Notes: generated from the letters alone by a model not told the origin. 64,000 bases of DNA from Tretioscincus oriximinensis (GCA_022410635.1 JAJVDF010000253.1:437740-501739); one strand, 5' to 3'; shown: positions 52,150-63,224, counted from the stretch's first letter. Numbers and translations are program-made.

Positions 52150-52600
52150 TTTAATATGTTAAGGTCTCAAGGCAGAACATAATAAAAACTGCATAAAACC
52201 GATTAAAAGAGAACAAGTCCTTCAAGGAGAGGGGAATCTTCAGCTCGGGCAAACAGATGCTTCTTCACCAAATATCTGAATATGTACAGCGCAGATGCTC
52301 AATGCGCCTCAGAGAGAATTCCACAACCTGGGGGCTACCACAAAGAAGATTCTCCCATGTGTCCACACCTCCTTGGTCAGTGAAGGAGNAGGGACTACCA
52401 GGAGATCATAGGGTGTTGGCAGGTCTGTACACGAGGAGGTATTCCTTTAAATATTTTGGCCGCAAGCTGTTCAGGGGCTTGTAAGTCAATGTTAGTACCT
52501 TGAATGGCGCTTGGTAGTCAATGGGCACACAGTGAATTTCTTTCACGATCAGTGTGTTGGCTCCCTAAGTGGTACATAACATATAAATAAATAAAAAATA
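52150..52600 (-). mobile_element. L2-like LINE 3' region, long copy
   Basis: AAGGTCTCAAGGCAGAACAT, ACAAGTCCTTCAAGGAGAGG, AGAGAGAATTCCACAACCTG, GGGGGCTACCACAAAGAAGA, CTTGGTCAGTGAAGGAGNAG, GCCGCAAGCTGTTCAGGGGC, TTGTAAGTCAATGTTAGTAC. This carries more of the LINE's 3' region than the other copies. Confidence 0.75.
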
Positions 52601-52879
52601 AATACTGGTAATTTGTGTGCCCTATAACCACTTCCTTTCAAATTGTAACAGGGGTCATTGGAAACCAATTAGCTCAATCGCATACGAGGTGGATCCTGCA
52701 GTCACAACTCATTAATCCTTCCATGCCCTGCTGGGATCCCCAGCACAACACCTATATGCACCCTTGTACCCAACAAGACTGTCCTTGAGAAGAAAACTCA
52801 AACTTCCTGAAACAAACAAATAAAATCAGTTTTTGTTTGGTAGTTAGAAAGAATACGTGAAGGTTTTGCCTCCTTCTTC

Positions 52880-52990
52880 TTGAGAGTGCCCAGGTGCAAT
52901 TGGTGGGCCACTGTGTGAGACAGGTGGATGGACTGAATGGGCTGCGGCCCCATTCAGCAGGGCTCCCATTAGGTTCTTATATGTTCTCCT
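52880..52990 (+). mobile_element. CR1 LINE 3' end
   Basis: GTGCCCAGGTGCAATTGGTG, GGCCACTGTGTGAGACAGG, GGGCTGCGGCCCCATTCAGC, AGGGCTCCCATTAGGTTCTT, ATATGTTCT. Confidence 0.8.
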
Positions 52991-53620
52991 CTATTGTGCC
53001 TCAGAAGAAAGGTCTTGGGCATCTCTGTATTATTTTCTCACTTANAGTCATCTCTTCCCATCAGCACTCACTTGATGGGGAACTGTGAACAAATTCATAC
53101 TACTTTCGGTTGCAATATTCCAAATGCCACCTTTCCTCCAGCCATGGGCACATACCAGGCCAGAACTAAATCTGAATGCACAACCTTCTAGCTTGATGCT
53201 GGTACTTCCTATTCCTATTCCTACTCCTTTACTTTTTTTTTTTGTTCTAAATAAGCTGCTGGTGTTATAACCCTCCCAAACCTTAGTTTCATTTTTCATT
53301 AGGCAAGATCAATAGAGAAGCGGAGGTTGTTGCTCAGGTGATGTCANGCTTCGGGGCGTTCATTCTTCTCTGCCACCTGACATGGCGCAAAGGAGTCAAT
53401 ACTTTTGTCAGGTCACTAACAACCCAGCAAGTTCTTAACACTGACAGATTCCTGGTTTTAGAGCCCAGAATTTCCCGTGATCCACAGTTGAGTGGTGCCA
53501 TAAATCTGAGCGGAAAGGCCAATGTATCTAAACATGCTGCGCAAACTTCAGGGTGGGCCGTACGTGTGGGGCAAGGAGAATGATGCACACCTAGCTGCAA
53601 CAACTTCAGTGTCAAGGAGA
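52991..53620. other. Unassigned sequence
   Basis: No gene or assigned repeat. Confidence 0.4.
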
Positions 53621-53668
53621 AAGGGATTTGCAGCAGATTGGGAAAGAGGGAGAAAAATCACCTAGGTC

Positions 53669-53671
53669 ACC

Positions 53672-53714
<43 letters not shown>

Positions 53715-53716
53715 TC
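53669..53716 (+). repeat. (CTTT)n microsatellite
   Basis: About eleven CTTT units, directly before the minus-strand L2-like end at 53717. Confidence 0.95.
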
Positions 53717-53957
53717 CACTTATACCCCTGCCCTATATCTGAAGGACTCAGGGTGGCCAGCAATAAAAACAAAAATACAGAATTGGCATATTAAAACAAT
53801 ATCTGAAGGTGGGAAAGAAAACAGCATTTCTTCAACCAAAGGCTAGGTGAAAGAGGTGTGTCTTCAAGGATCTTCTAAAAGAATACAGAGATGTGACTGA
53901 TGCAACACAAAGGGGAGATTGTTCCGTAGTCTGGGGGCAACCACCGAGAAGGCTCGC

Positions 53958-53960
<3 letters not shown>
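53717..53960 (-). mobile_element. L2-like LINE 3' end
   Basis: CACTTATACCCCTGCCCTAT, CTGAAGGACTCAGGGTGGCC, AGCATTTCTTCAACCAAAGG, GTGTGTCTTCAAGGATCTTC, AAGGGGAGATTGTTCCGTAG. The best-conserved minus-strand copy of this end. Confidence 0.8.
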
Positions 53961-54023
<63 letters not shown>

Positions 54024-54058
54024 ATCTACCTACCTACCTACCTACCTACCCACCTACC
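53957..54058 (+). repeat. (CTAT)n / (CTAC)n microsatellite
   Basis: About sixteen CTAT units switch to about eight CTAC units near 54024. Confidence 0.97.
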
Positions 54059-54159
54059 TTTGCAACAGAGGGGCTGCAATTAGACTAGAAGGCAGAAGGT
54101 TGTCCATTCAGTTTCCAATTTCTCCCCAAAAGTAGGCAATGGCAAATAAATTTCTGTGG

Positions 54160-54600
54160 CCCCTTCCCCACGTTCTGTTTTATTTTGGAATAACCCATTT
54201 GTGATTGCCACCCTACACACTTTCAATATTTCACATTGTCTTCACACTGTCTCCCCATTACATTTCCTTGCATTCTCAACACACGGCATTTCCCATAAGT
54301 CATTGCTGCACTTGTCTTACTACAATTCCCAACGTTCTCTGCATGCCGAGACTCAACNTACTTTTACAGCTAGTGTCAAAGTCTCGTGACATTTATCAAT
54401 TTTCCACAATGGAAGGCCCCACAAAGGCTTTTTAGTGATTTACACTGTGGTCCGAAATGAAGCCAGAGAAAAAGAGCCATAAAAAAAAACGGGACTACGG
54501 GTCTTTTTAGTGAGTGGATCGCTGAACCTGCATGACCTCGCAGAGTGAATTCAGCCTCATGGAAGTACCGTAGTGATAAAAAATCTTCATGAGAACTCAG
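54160..54600 (+). mobile_element. Family H copy, uninterrupted
   Basis: Starts GGCCCCTTCCCCACGTTCTG, then ACATTTCCTTGCATTCTCAA, CATAAGTCATTGCTGCACTT, ACTACAATTCCCAACGTTCT, CTTTTTAGTGAGTGGATCGC and GAATTCAGCCTCATGGAAGT. The GGCCCCTTCC terminus suggests hAT, but the other end is unclear. It contains the ZNF143-like ACTACAATTCCCA at 54319-54331. Confidence 0.55.
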
Positions 54601-54735
54601 CCTATATTGCTGCCTAGAAATGTACATTTGGTCAACTCCGACCCATATTTTAGAGGAAAGCAACCAAAATAGCTGCTTAGGGCAGTAAAAAAAAATTTGG
54701 TGGGGGGAAGAGAAGATGGCACACATACCCCTCAA

Positions 54736-54737
<2 letters not shown>

Positions 54738-54773
<36 letters not shown>

Positions 54774-54800
54774 ATTTGTTTTTAATATATATATATATAA
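54738..54800 (+). repeat. (AT)n microsatellite, interrupted
   Basis: (TA)n at 54740-54770 and again 54785-54799, separated by ATAATTTGTTTTTAA. Confidence 0.95.
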
Positions 54801-56320
54801 AGGGTTAGAATTAGGGTTGGGGTTATACCAGAACTTGGCCATTACTTGATGGTACCCAGTAAAATTCTGGCAAACAAGGTTTACTCTTATGCATTCAACA
54901 TTGGTTTAGGCTCCAACTCTACTTTAAAATCTCATACATCATTTCTTTCCTTCTAGAAAACAGGCCTTTTGATGCTGCAGTGGGAAGTGATGCTCCTTTT
55001 GACCTTCACTTCAGTCAGAAAACACACACACACAAGCTTTTCCTGACACTGGCAATGGAGACTGCAACCATCTTGCTCTCCTCAGAGCTCAAAAAATCCC
55101 ACCCCATAACCTCCCCGTAGCCCCTCCACCATGCCAAACAAAGCAATCAAACGGCTACTCTTTATCCGTCAACGTTCCTTATTTTCTTGCTTAATGCAGC
55201 GGAAATCCCCGGAGGCCTCTTCACACAGGTGCTTTCTTCACATTCCCGACAATTGGACATGGGACGCTATTCACTGTCTCATTGGGCTTCAAACTATGCG
55301 TGCAATAAATAAAAAGGGGGCAGGAATCAGCTCAGAGAATGAAGGAGGCTCAGGCGCTTAAGTGGATTTGAACACGAGTTGTATTAGGAGAAGCAGAGGT
55401 GTTTCACACTTGCATTATGCTGGCGTTTTCCTTCCTTCCCTCCCTCCCTCCCTCCCCTCCCTTTGCCTTCGTTTCCTTTCGGGTTTGTTTGCTGCAGATC
55501 CATCGTATAAAGTGTTATTGTACAGTAATGAATTTGGCAGGCAACAGGGCCGCTGAGCAAATGAAATACGGCACTTCAAACTTGTACCGTGCGCCTGACT
55601 AAGAGGGCCTTAATAGGGATATAAGTAAATCAATTTTGTCTGTCTGCAGTGCAGGAGAACAAGAAGAGGCTAGGAAGAATGAATGTTCATGTGGGCCTAT
55701 TCATGCACGCACATGGCAGGTCACAGGCATATACAGGGAGAAAAGCACCCTCTTGGGGTGATGTAGGGATATGTGGTAGCTGACCCCTAAAATGCGTTCA
55801 GCAGCCTGGTGAGAACATTTCTTCCACCACAGTTCCCCAAAGCAGTGGCATAAGAATGCGAAAAGGCCACATATGTCACAAAATAGTGCCAAAATGCAAT
55901 TTAGTTACGGTATCATTATGCCAACTTTATTAAAAAAAAAACATGTAAAATATTTATAATAATCAGTTCCAAATTGCTGCCATTCTAACGTCTCTGTAAC
56001 TAAACTCCAAATAAACCTTTTAGATTATATCAAAAGTCCCATCCAGAGGTCTCTTGGGCTGCATCCATTCAGAGTCAATAATCCAACTGAAAGTTGAATT
56101 TATTTTGCATCTACCTCACCTGCCTGTTAGATAAACACCAACAGAACGCAGGTTTTAAATCTGATTATCTGGATTATTGGTTCTGGATTATAATCCGGGA
56201 AAGCCAGCTGTCAAATTGGGATGAGGGGTCAAGGCTATGCCGTGTGTATAATTTTTAGCGAGAAACAGTGAGAATGTTGATGTTTACAAAGCCATAAACT
56301 TTTCCTCACTTTACAAAAGG
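54801..56320. other. Unassigned sequence
   Basis: About 1.5 kb with no gene. A CCTT/CCTC pyrimidine patch lies at 55429-55462. AATCTGATTATCTGGATTAT near 56158 may be a family E remnant. Confidence 0.4.
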
Positions 56321-56324
56321 TTTG

Positions 56325-56590
56325 TGTATGTGTGAAACCTGATAATGACAATAGACTAACCAATAGCATTTAGGAGGAGGGACTATGGCACTTCCCCTTA
56401 ACAACCGGTAAACAAAATGGCTGCTAGGAGAGGTTGTCACATGATTGGAAAATCCCATTTGCCTAGAATAGTCAGAATGACAAAATCCAGAATAAACTGT
56501 AAAGGTGTGGACACAGCACCTTAAAGCTGGAAAACCAAATAAGCGGATTATTGGGAAAATCCGTAATAAACAAGTACTGTTTATATAGTG
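56325..56590 (+). repeat. Family E copy
   Basis: GTGAAACCTGATAATGACAA, GGAGGAGGGACTATGGCACT, GGTAAACAAAATGGCTGCTA, GTTGTCACATGATTGGAAAA, GCGGATTATTGGGAAAATCC, GTAATAAACAAGTACTGTTT. Confidence 0.7.
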
Positions 56591-56594
56591 ACAC

Positions 56595-57335
56595 TGTAAG
56601 CCATCTCCTTCTGTGGCCAATATAACTACTTGTAGGTCCACACAAAAGTCCTCCTGGTATAAGTATTAATATATAATTGCTGATATAGAACAAAATGCCT
56701 TCTCTCTTTTGTCTGTGTGTACAGCCACATGTGGTTTTTAAATGTGTGAGTTTGAGAAATTAGTGCGGGGATACAGCGGTGGTAGGGCATTTTCAGCCCT
56801 TTTTATGGCTAGAATTTATTTGCAGCTTTTGTAGTGAGACAATGTAGACACTGTCTGTAAGAACGCTTGAGATTAGCCTTCCCTTGCAATCTTGTCCCTG
56901 CCCTGCTGCAGTAGAATCAAAAGCTTTAAGACATTTGCTGTTGTTGTTTTTCATTTTGAAAAAGCGGTGATAGTGAATAACTGACTGCTTGCTCCTTTGC
57001 AGCATTCAAGTGATTTTAAAAGGAAAATTCATTCTCTTTTAAATGCCACATCTGGCAAGAAGGGGAGCAGAGACCATTACACAACAGAAGGCCAATTGGA
57101 AGCCATAATCTATAGCAGGGCTTCGAAGGTGCTATAGGAAAACTCATAAGGAGGAAACACAATTTCATCTGGCTTGTGGACTGCGAGCCATGACCCTGTA
57201 AGTACATTGAAGCGCTATCCTGACATTATATCTGTGCTCTGGTCACTTTTATAGTTATTCCATAAAACCCATAATCCTTGTCTGCCTTCAGATTGGAATA
57301 ACACATCAGTAAAGTGACNTGCATTTTTCTTCCAC
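56595..57335. other. Unassigned sequence
   Basis: No gene or assigned repeat. Confidence 0.4.
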
Positions 57336-57346
57336 ATTATCTAACT

Positions 57347-57564
57347 TAAGCTGACTACATGATCCCTTTTGTGGTGTGTGTGTGTGTGTTGAAAACCCGG
57401 CTTCGGGGTGCCTCCCAGTTTTTTCTGAGGATTTTTTTTTTCAAAAAAAGATTTTTTTAAATAAATATTTTGTTTTTTANTTTTTTTTNCNNNNNANNAA
57501 ANNGGNNGNNNCCCNAAAANNGGNTTTNNANCNCCCCCCCCCAAAGGGATAATCTGATCAGCCT
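57347..57564. mobile_element. Palindromic hAT-like MITE with 8-bp TSD and N cluster
   Basis: Starts TAAGCTGACTACATGATCCC, ends ATAATCTGATCAGCCT, flanked by ATCTAACT at 57339-57346 and 57565-57572. 218 bases. The inner right arm (57480-57533) is largely Ns where the hairpin would form. A (GT)n run lies at 57377-57389. Confidence 0.8.
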
Positions 57565-57579
57565 ATCTAACTCCAAGTT

Positions 57580-58685
57580 GTTTTTTCCAAGTTAGATAAA
57601 GCCAAAAGCACTTGGCTGGCCACATTACCAATGTGTTACCTCAGGCTCAAAATATTCAATTTAGTTTCAGGAATATAAAGGCCTACTCTCCACATCCCTT
57701 GCCATGATTTATGCTATCCTGAATGACATGTGGGCAGCAGGCCTCTAAGACCCCTTCCTGGAACAGAATAAGGCCTAGTGCAGTTTGAACCTCATTCTGA
57801 AAGCATCTTGAGGTTAGATCGAAGGTGTGAACACAGGAATCCAAGAATATTAACTTTCTCATACTAACTTTGAGTTAGTATTATGGTTGGATTTCTCTAC
57901 TATCCCTAGTGTGGATGAAGCTAAGTCCATATGTCAGATCTTTAAATTAATAAAATACGTTTTTTAAAAAAGATTAGCTTCAACGTTTGTGCATTCACAC
58001 ACACACACTGCAAATCTGCACATGCACACATTACACAAACAGAAATACATAAGAGAAGTCAGTTGAGCTAACTAGATGTGCAATTACTACATGCAAGTGA
58101 CCTAGTAATGCTTAGTGACCGGCTGCTTTTGTACATCAATGAGGAATAACTCTCTGATGAAATGCTTTTCCCACCATCTTTGCCCCCAAAGGCATCTCTC
58201 TTCCTGCCTGTTTCCGGAAAACCTGTGACCACCCAGGGAAATGCTCCCTTTCTCCTCCTTTCCCTCTTCCCAGCTAGATGTCAAATTGAAAGACAGAAGC
58301 TGTGTGTNGGAATTGACTTAATCTGTACCATTAAATAATTCATGTTGAATTAGGGGAGTTTTATTCCTAATGGGAGATGGAGGATGGCAGCGTTAATATT
58401 ACAAGAAGGAAGAAGGAGGTAGGAGAGATGAGAGAGGAAGCAAGGCAAATAGAGAAGAAGAAAAAAAAAAAACGGGGTGGAGAAATTGTTTTCCAGTTAT
58501 TAATGGAACATTTTTTGAATAGATTTTTGCATTTCTTAGGATTTCTCCATTTGCTCCTTATGAGCATCTTCTGAGAGCAAACTGCTCCGGTTTGATCCTG
58601 TATGTAGGAAGACATTGAAGTTCAAATGTATAAAAATGACCTATATTGCACCCATGTTGATTTCAACCTTGCAAAATATATTGTT
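57580..58685. other. Unassigned sequence
   Basis: About 1.1 kb without a gene. Short (AC)n run near 57995 and a purine-rich patch at 58376-58476. Confidence 0.4.
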
Positions 58686-58689
58686 TCCT

Positions 58690-59150
58690 ATTTATTTATT
58701 TATTTATTTATTTAATTATACTTATACCCTGCCCTACACCTGAAGGTCTCAGGGTGGCCAACCCTATGCCGGTCAGATGACTCATTTTGGGGGGAGGGTT
58801 GAAAACCCGGCTTTGGGGTGCCTCCCGTTTTTTTCTGAGGAAAATAAAATACAAAAAAATAAATAAAAATCCTTTTTTGAAAAAAATTTCCTCAGAAAAA
58901 ACTGGGGGGCACCCCAAAACTGGGTTTTTAACCCCCCCCCCAAGAAAAGGGGTCATCTGATTAGCCTAGGAACCCTAAAAGAACAGTACTAAATTGCCAT
59001 ATTAAAAACTGTATCACAAACAATAAAGGAAAGTGGAAAGAAAAACATCATTTCTTCAACAAAAAGCCAGGGTAAAGATGTGCATCTTTAAAGACCTTCT
59101 AAAACAGTACAATGATGGTGACACACCTCAAGGGGGAAACATTTATGCAG
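58690..59150 (-). mobile_element. L2-like LINE 3' end split by a MITE
   Basis: (TTTA)n, ACTTATACCCTGCCCTACAC, CTGAAGGTCTCAGGGTGGCC on the left; AACAATAAAGGAAAGTGGAA, CATCATTTCTTCAACAAAAA, GATGTGCATCTTTAAAGACC on the right. The two parts together reproduce 53717-53900. Confidence 0.8.
58766..58968. mobile_element. Palindromic hAT-like MITE nested in an L2 fragment
   Basis: 203 bases with near-complete self-complementarity (GTTGAAAACCCGGCTTTGGG against the inverse at 58905-58932). End GGTCATCTGATTAGCCTA; the left end (ATGCCGGTCAGATGAC) is altered. Flanks CCAACCCT and GGAACCCT agree at six of eight bases. Confidence 0.8.
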
Positions 59151-59159
59151 ACGTAAACA

Positions 59160-59840
59160 CTTGGTAGTGAATACTCTGGTTCCAGGAACTGACTCTGATA
59201 AAGGTTGAATGTTAATGTCTACAGCTGAAGATGGCTGGTGTTTGTGTGTTTGTGTTGGCTCTTAAAGAAGCTGGCATGTGTACAAGAACNTTGAAAACTC
59301 TAGATCAGATGATGCACTGGGATTAAAGTATCCACATTTACATAGCAACATTATGAGAAGCTGATATTTGTTTAGTCTGTAAAAATGCTTGATAAAATGG
59401 CTTCTAGCCAACGAGGTCCAGTCAAGTCTCTGAAGCTGGTTCCCTTTTCTGTCAGTGAGATTTGTCTCATCTGAAACTTATCTATTATGCTGTTCCCATG
59501 GACTTAAGTGCTGATATTATGTCAGAGGTAAAGCAATGCCTCCAAAGCACAGGGTCTCTCTAGAAGTAGACAACAGCAAACAACTTCTCTATCCTTGCAA
59601 GGAAAGATGCACAGAGATAACTATGTGATCCCATGCAGTCAACTGAGTGAGCCACCCCTCAATGGTACCCATTAATTATAGAACCTTTTATGATTCCCAT
59701 CATATCTTTCATTCAGTGAAATCCCATATACTTCAGGACAAATAAATGTTCGCAAGTCTTTAGCTTGAGGGTTCATCAATCCCAAACTTTATAGCCATCT
59801 GCTGTTTGGTGCACATTGTCTGGAATATAAGGTCTCTATA
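59160..59840. other. Unassigned sequence
   Basis: No gene or assigned repeat. Confidence 0.4.
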
Positions 59841-59844
59841 GAGA

Positions 59845-60045
59845 GCCAGCCTGGTCTTGTAATTAGAGGGTCAGACTCTTATATGGAAGTCTCCTGGTTA
59901 GATTCTGAACTCCTCGATGGAGCCAGCTGGGTGACCTTGGGCTAGTCACAATTCTTTGATACTCTCTTAGGTAACATAAGCCACTTTGATTCCCTTTAGG
60001 TTGACAGAAGAGGGATACAGACACCAATTGTTCTTCTTCTATACA
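59845..60045 (+). mobile_element. Sauria-type SINE
   Basis: GAGCCAGCCTGGTCTTGTAA, TTAGAGGGTCAGACTCTTAT, GAACTCCTCGATGGAGCCAG, CTGGGTGACCTTGGGCTAGT, ATAAGCCACTTTGATTCCCT, GAAGAGGGATACAGACACC, CTTCTTCT. A part of the middle is deleted. Confidence 0.85.
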
Positions 60046-60299
60046 TCAGATATGTCTAGGATGGGGTCCAGATAGGCTTACCAACCTGCTGGCAGTTTTA
60101 ACTTGCATTGCATTTGCCATGTGAGGACTGCATCCATACACCTTGATTCTAGTGTTTTCATTCCATGTGGGTGATTATCAGGTCTAGTTCATCTTTCCTC
60201 CAGGCATTTTCTTCCACTTAGAAGGATTAACTACAGGACTTGACCTTTACATTTCTGATGTTATTTCCAGCATCCAGTTTGCTATAAATATTCTGTCCC

Positions 60300-60400
60300 T
60301 AGGCCAGTGTTCCCTAGCATCTGAAGGAGTAGACTTCTGTATGGAAGCTCCTGCTGCCCACCTTTTTGTCATTCGTTTCTACAGTGCTCTGTACCCCCCT
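60300..60400 (-). repeat. Family J fragment
   Basis: TAGCATCTGAAGGAGTAGAC, TTCTGTATGGAAGCTCCTGC, TGCCCACCTTTTTGTCATTC follow the J order on the minus strand. Confidence 0.45.
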
Positions 60401-61695
60401 GTATAGATTCTCAATATAACCAAATATTCACCTTTCAAATCATTGGTGTCAGGCGAAGGGGATTCAATAATGACAGCAAACTATCCAGTAGCATTTGGTA
60501 GGAGCAACTACTGAACATTTGGGGACTTGCAATTTATTTCACTTCAAAATATAAAATGAAAAAGAGTAATATATGTATTGTGATATTGTAACTCTTTTAT
60601 TCATGAGATTTTATCTCTCTTATGTATTTCGCATTGTTAGTTATAAATTAAGAAAAAAGAACAGAAAAACTGGAGATAATGGAAAATAAATAAGTTTTAT
60701 GCACATCAAAGTATGTATCATTACTCCCCCTAGGCAAGAATGTTGTGGAATATTTCGGAACTACAACTTTCATAATCTCAAGCCACTGGTTTACAGTTTA
60801 CAGAGCTGTGGAGCAAAACATCTGGAGAATTCTAGCAGGCAAAGAGGAGAGCAGTGCCTCATGTTTATATCATAAAATATTTATATTTGCGAAGTCATAA
60901 CACCGGCAAATCCTGGTCTTTCTAGTGAGGAAACCTTCAAACTGATGCAGTATGTTAAATTACCATAACTGATGAGAAGAGTGTGAGATGTGTTAAACCT
61001 TTGGCTTTTCNAGGAAATCTTCAGTGTTACCCCCTCAAGTTCTAGCATTTAAATTAGATTTCTTGCCAAGCATNGGGGCTTTCTACTCTACTGCTTTACC
61101 TTTCTGATGGCTTCCTGCCTGTTGGTTGCTAGAAAAGATAGCCAGCACACCCAACTGGAAGCAAAATGTACTTGAAAAGCTACAAAGAATGATAGGTGTG
61201 AATTTCTGACTGACTCAATATTTGATGGTCAATTTTAAGAGGCAGTCTGTTCTTAATAGGTGCCATAAAATTGGAGCAAAGATTATTTTCCAAACAAAAT
61301 ACCTCCCAAACCAGGAACCAAAGCGACCAGACCCCAGACAGAACAAAAAGAATCAACCCTGATATCACTGAACAATTAAAACACTATGTATTTAATGTCT
61401 CTAAAAATAAAAAATTCTACATCACGCCATTTCCAAAGTTCTACTGAAAATGCATCAAAATATGTCTGTTTGGTTCCAACATAAACCAAGATGTTTAAAT
61501 GAAAGTCCAGAGGATATGCTGGACAACCAGAGATATGCTAGGACAGCCAGACATATTTCAACTTGGTATCTTCTAGGTGCTCCTCAGTGGCCAGAATGTC
61601 CCAATAGATAATCCATAATAGAAACAGAGAACAACTGGATCAACTAACTAATGCTGTAGCAGAACGTAAGTAGAATGTAACAAAAAAATAAATAA
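60401..61695. other. Unassigned sequence with a short transposon-like patch
   Basis: No gene. GGAACTACAACTTTCATAAT and AGCAAAACATCTGGAGAATT at 60759-60830 recall a degenerate hAT-derived repeat common in squamates. Too short to delimit. Confidence 0.35.
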
Positions 61696-61699
61696 AATC

Positions 61700-61955
61700 T
61701 CTGAATATATGTTTCCCGGTGTCACAATATTCCCGAAAGCTCTGTGATTGGACAATATTTGGATGAATCCCAGGGCCCAGAGTGATGACATCAACATTCT
61801 AAAGCAAGGCCAGACCAGTAGTGGTTGTCATGGAACCCAGCTCAGCNCAACAACAGGAACAGGGAAAGAACAACACAGAAAGGGGGGGGGAGGGCGGAAG
61901 AGTAAGCTACCCCACATTGCATTAAACTCAGACAATGGGTTTATTCCACTAAAAG
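61700..61955 (+). repeat. Family K copy 2
   Basis: TTTCCCGGTGTCACAATATT, CTGTGATTGGACAATATTTG, GATGAATCCCAGGGCCCAGA, CAACACAGAAAGGGG, AACTCAGACAATGGGTTTAT. Ends at TTTATTCCACTA like copy 1. Confidence 0.6.
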
Positions 61956-61959
61956 TGTT

Positions 61960-62840
61960 CAAAAGAGGTTCATTCTTTCATGAATTCATTAAGTAGAGAT
62001 ACTTATTAAGCAACCCTCACTTATTAAAAAAAATCAAGCTTCATCTCCCAGAAATCTTTGAGATCTTCCGGAAGATCATAGTGTGATGTTCAGCAGAGCA
62101 TAATATCTTTCTTTCTTTCCTAGAAAAGCAACGAAGTTATCCAAAGTTTATCTGCCTGGTTGCATCTGAGATCCTCCATCTCTACTCTAATTAACGTGTC
62201 TACAACCCCCAGCTCACCCGGTGGGCCCTTGGAATTCACTCACGCTCCCCTGAGCTTCAGCACATTCTACAAGGTAGCCCTCTGGCTCCTGAAACTGAGC
62301 AACTGGCAGATGCATATTTTAGCAATGCGCATCTGTTGGCTATGTAATCTCTTGTCTCTGCTCTCCCTCCTTTGCACTTTGATGGAAGACCTGCGGGAAA
62401 CCCCCAGTGGTTGCTACCAGAGTGTTTGCTTTGCGATTTCATACCAAAGCTGTGAAGGTTTTATTTATTTTTTTCATTTTTTCCCTCCCATCCCTCTCTC
62501 CCTGAGCCCAAAACAGACTCTCACTTTATTTAATTAATCCTCTAACTTAGTTAAACAGATCATAAATTAGCATACCTTTGTAACTTTTTTCTTTTTAATA
62601 CGGCAGGTAGCACAGAATACTCTGGTGGATTCCAAGATATTCCTTATCTCAGCTGTGCTTGTCAACTGTATATGCATGTGTGTCTCATATGGACCTAAGG
62701 GGATTTTTTACGAAGAGTGAATGGATTGCCTTTTCCTTTCAGTAAACCACTTCATAGAATTAGATGACTGCCTCAGGGTTGGGACAGAGAGGAATTTCAT
62801 GCAGACCACATTTTAATGTGAAACCACACAATCCACTTTT
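61960..62840. other. Unassigned sequence
   Basis: No gene recognised. The 125-codon frame at 62160-62537 has no known motif. Confidence 0.35.
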
Positions 62841-62844
62841 ATTT

Positions 62845-62905
62845 ATTATTTATTTGTACTTAGATGCTGCCCTATACCCGAAGGTCTCAGGGCGGCCAAC
62901 CATAG
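62845..62905 (-). mobile_element. L2-like LINE 3' terminal fragment
   Basis: TTTATTATTTATTTGTACTT, AGATGCTGCCCTATACCCGA, AGGTCTCAGGGCGGCCAACC; cut off by the CR1 tail that follows. Confidence 0.7.
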
Positions 62906-62906
62906 A

Positions 62907-63012
62907 ACATAAGAACATAAGAAGAACCATACTGGATCAGGCCACAGCCCATTTAGTCGGGCATTCTGTCCCACACAGAGGCCCACCAGATGCACCTGGG
63001 CAGCCTGAACAA
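62907..63012 (-). mobile_element. CR1 LINE 3' end with octamer tail
   Basis: AACATAAGAACATAAGAAGA, ACCATACTGGATCAGGCCAC, GCATTCTGTCCCACACAGAG, GCCCACCAGATGCACCTGGG. 5'-truncated to about 100 bases. Confidence 0.85.
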
Positions 63013-63024
63013 TAAACAATAGCT

Positions 63025-63205
63025 TTTGGTGCTTTCTCCACAAGAGACACCCTGTGGAGTAGGTAGGTCTGAGAGAGTTCTATAGGACTGTGACTGGCCC
63101 AAGGTCACCCAGCTGGCTTTCATGGAGTGGTGGGGAATCAAACCGGGAGATGACCAGATGCGNGTCCAACTTTCTAACCACTACACCAAACTGGCTCTCA
63201 TCATT
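63025..63205 (-). mobile_element. Sauria-type SINE
   Basis: GGACTGTGACTGGCCCAAGG, TCACCCAGCTGGCTTTCATG, GAGTGGTGGGGAATCAAACC, TCTAACCACTACACCAAACT. The tRNA-like head is intact; the Bov-B tail is missing. Confidence 0.85.
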
Positions 63206-63224
63206 TTAAAATGATGCTTCCCTT

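Noticed and set aside
54738..54800. Replication origin or matrix-attachment site at the AT run
   Set aside because: A plain AT microsatellite is enough to explain it; no further signals.
57378..57533. Gap or novel sequence marked by Ns
   Set aside because: It is inside a MITE copy whose two ends and target duplication are intact, so the Ns are unread hairpin sequence.
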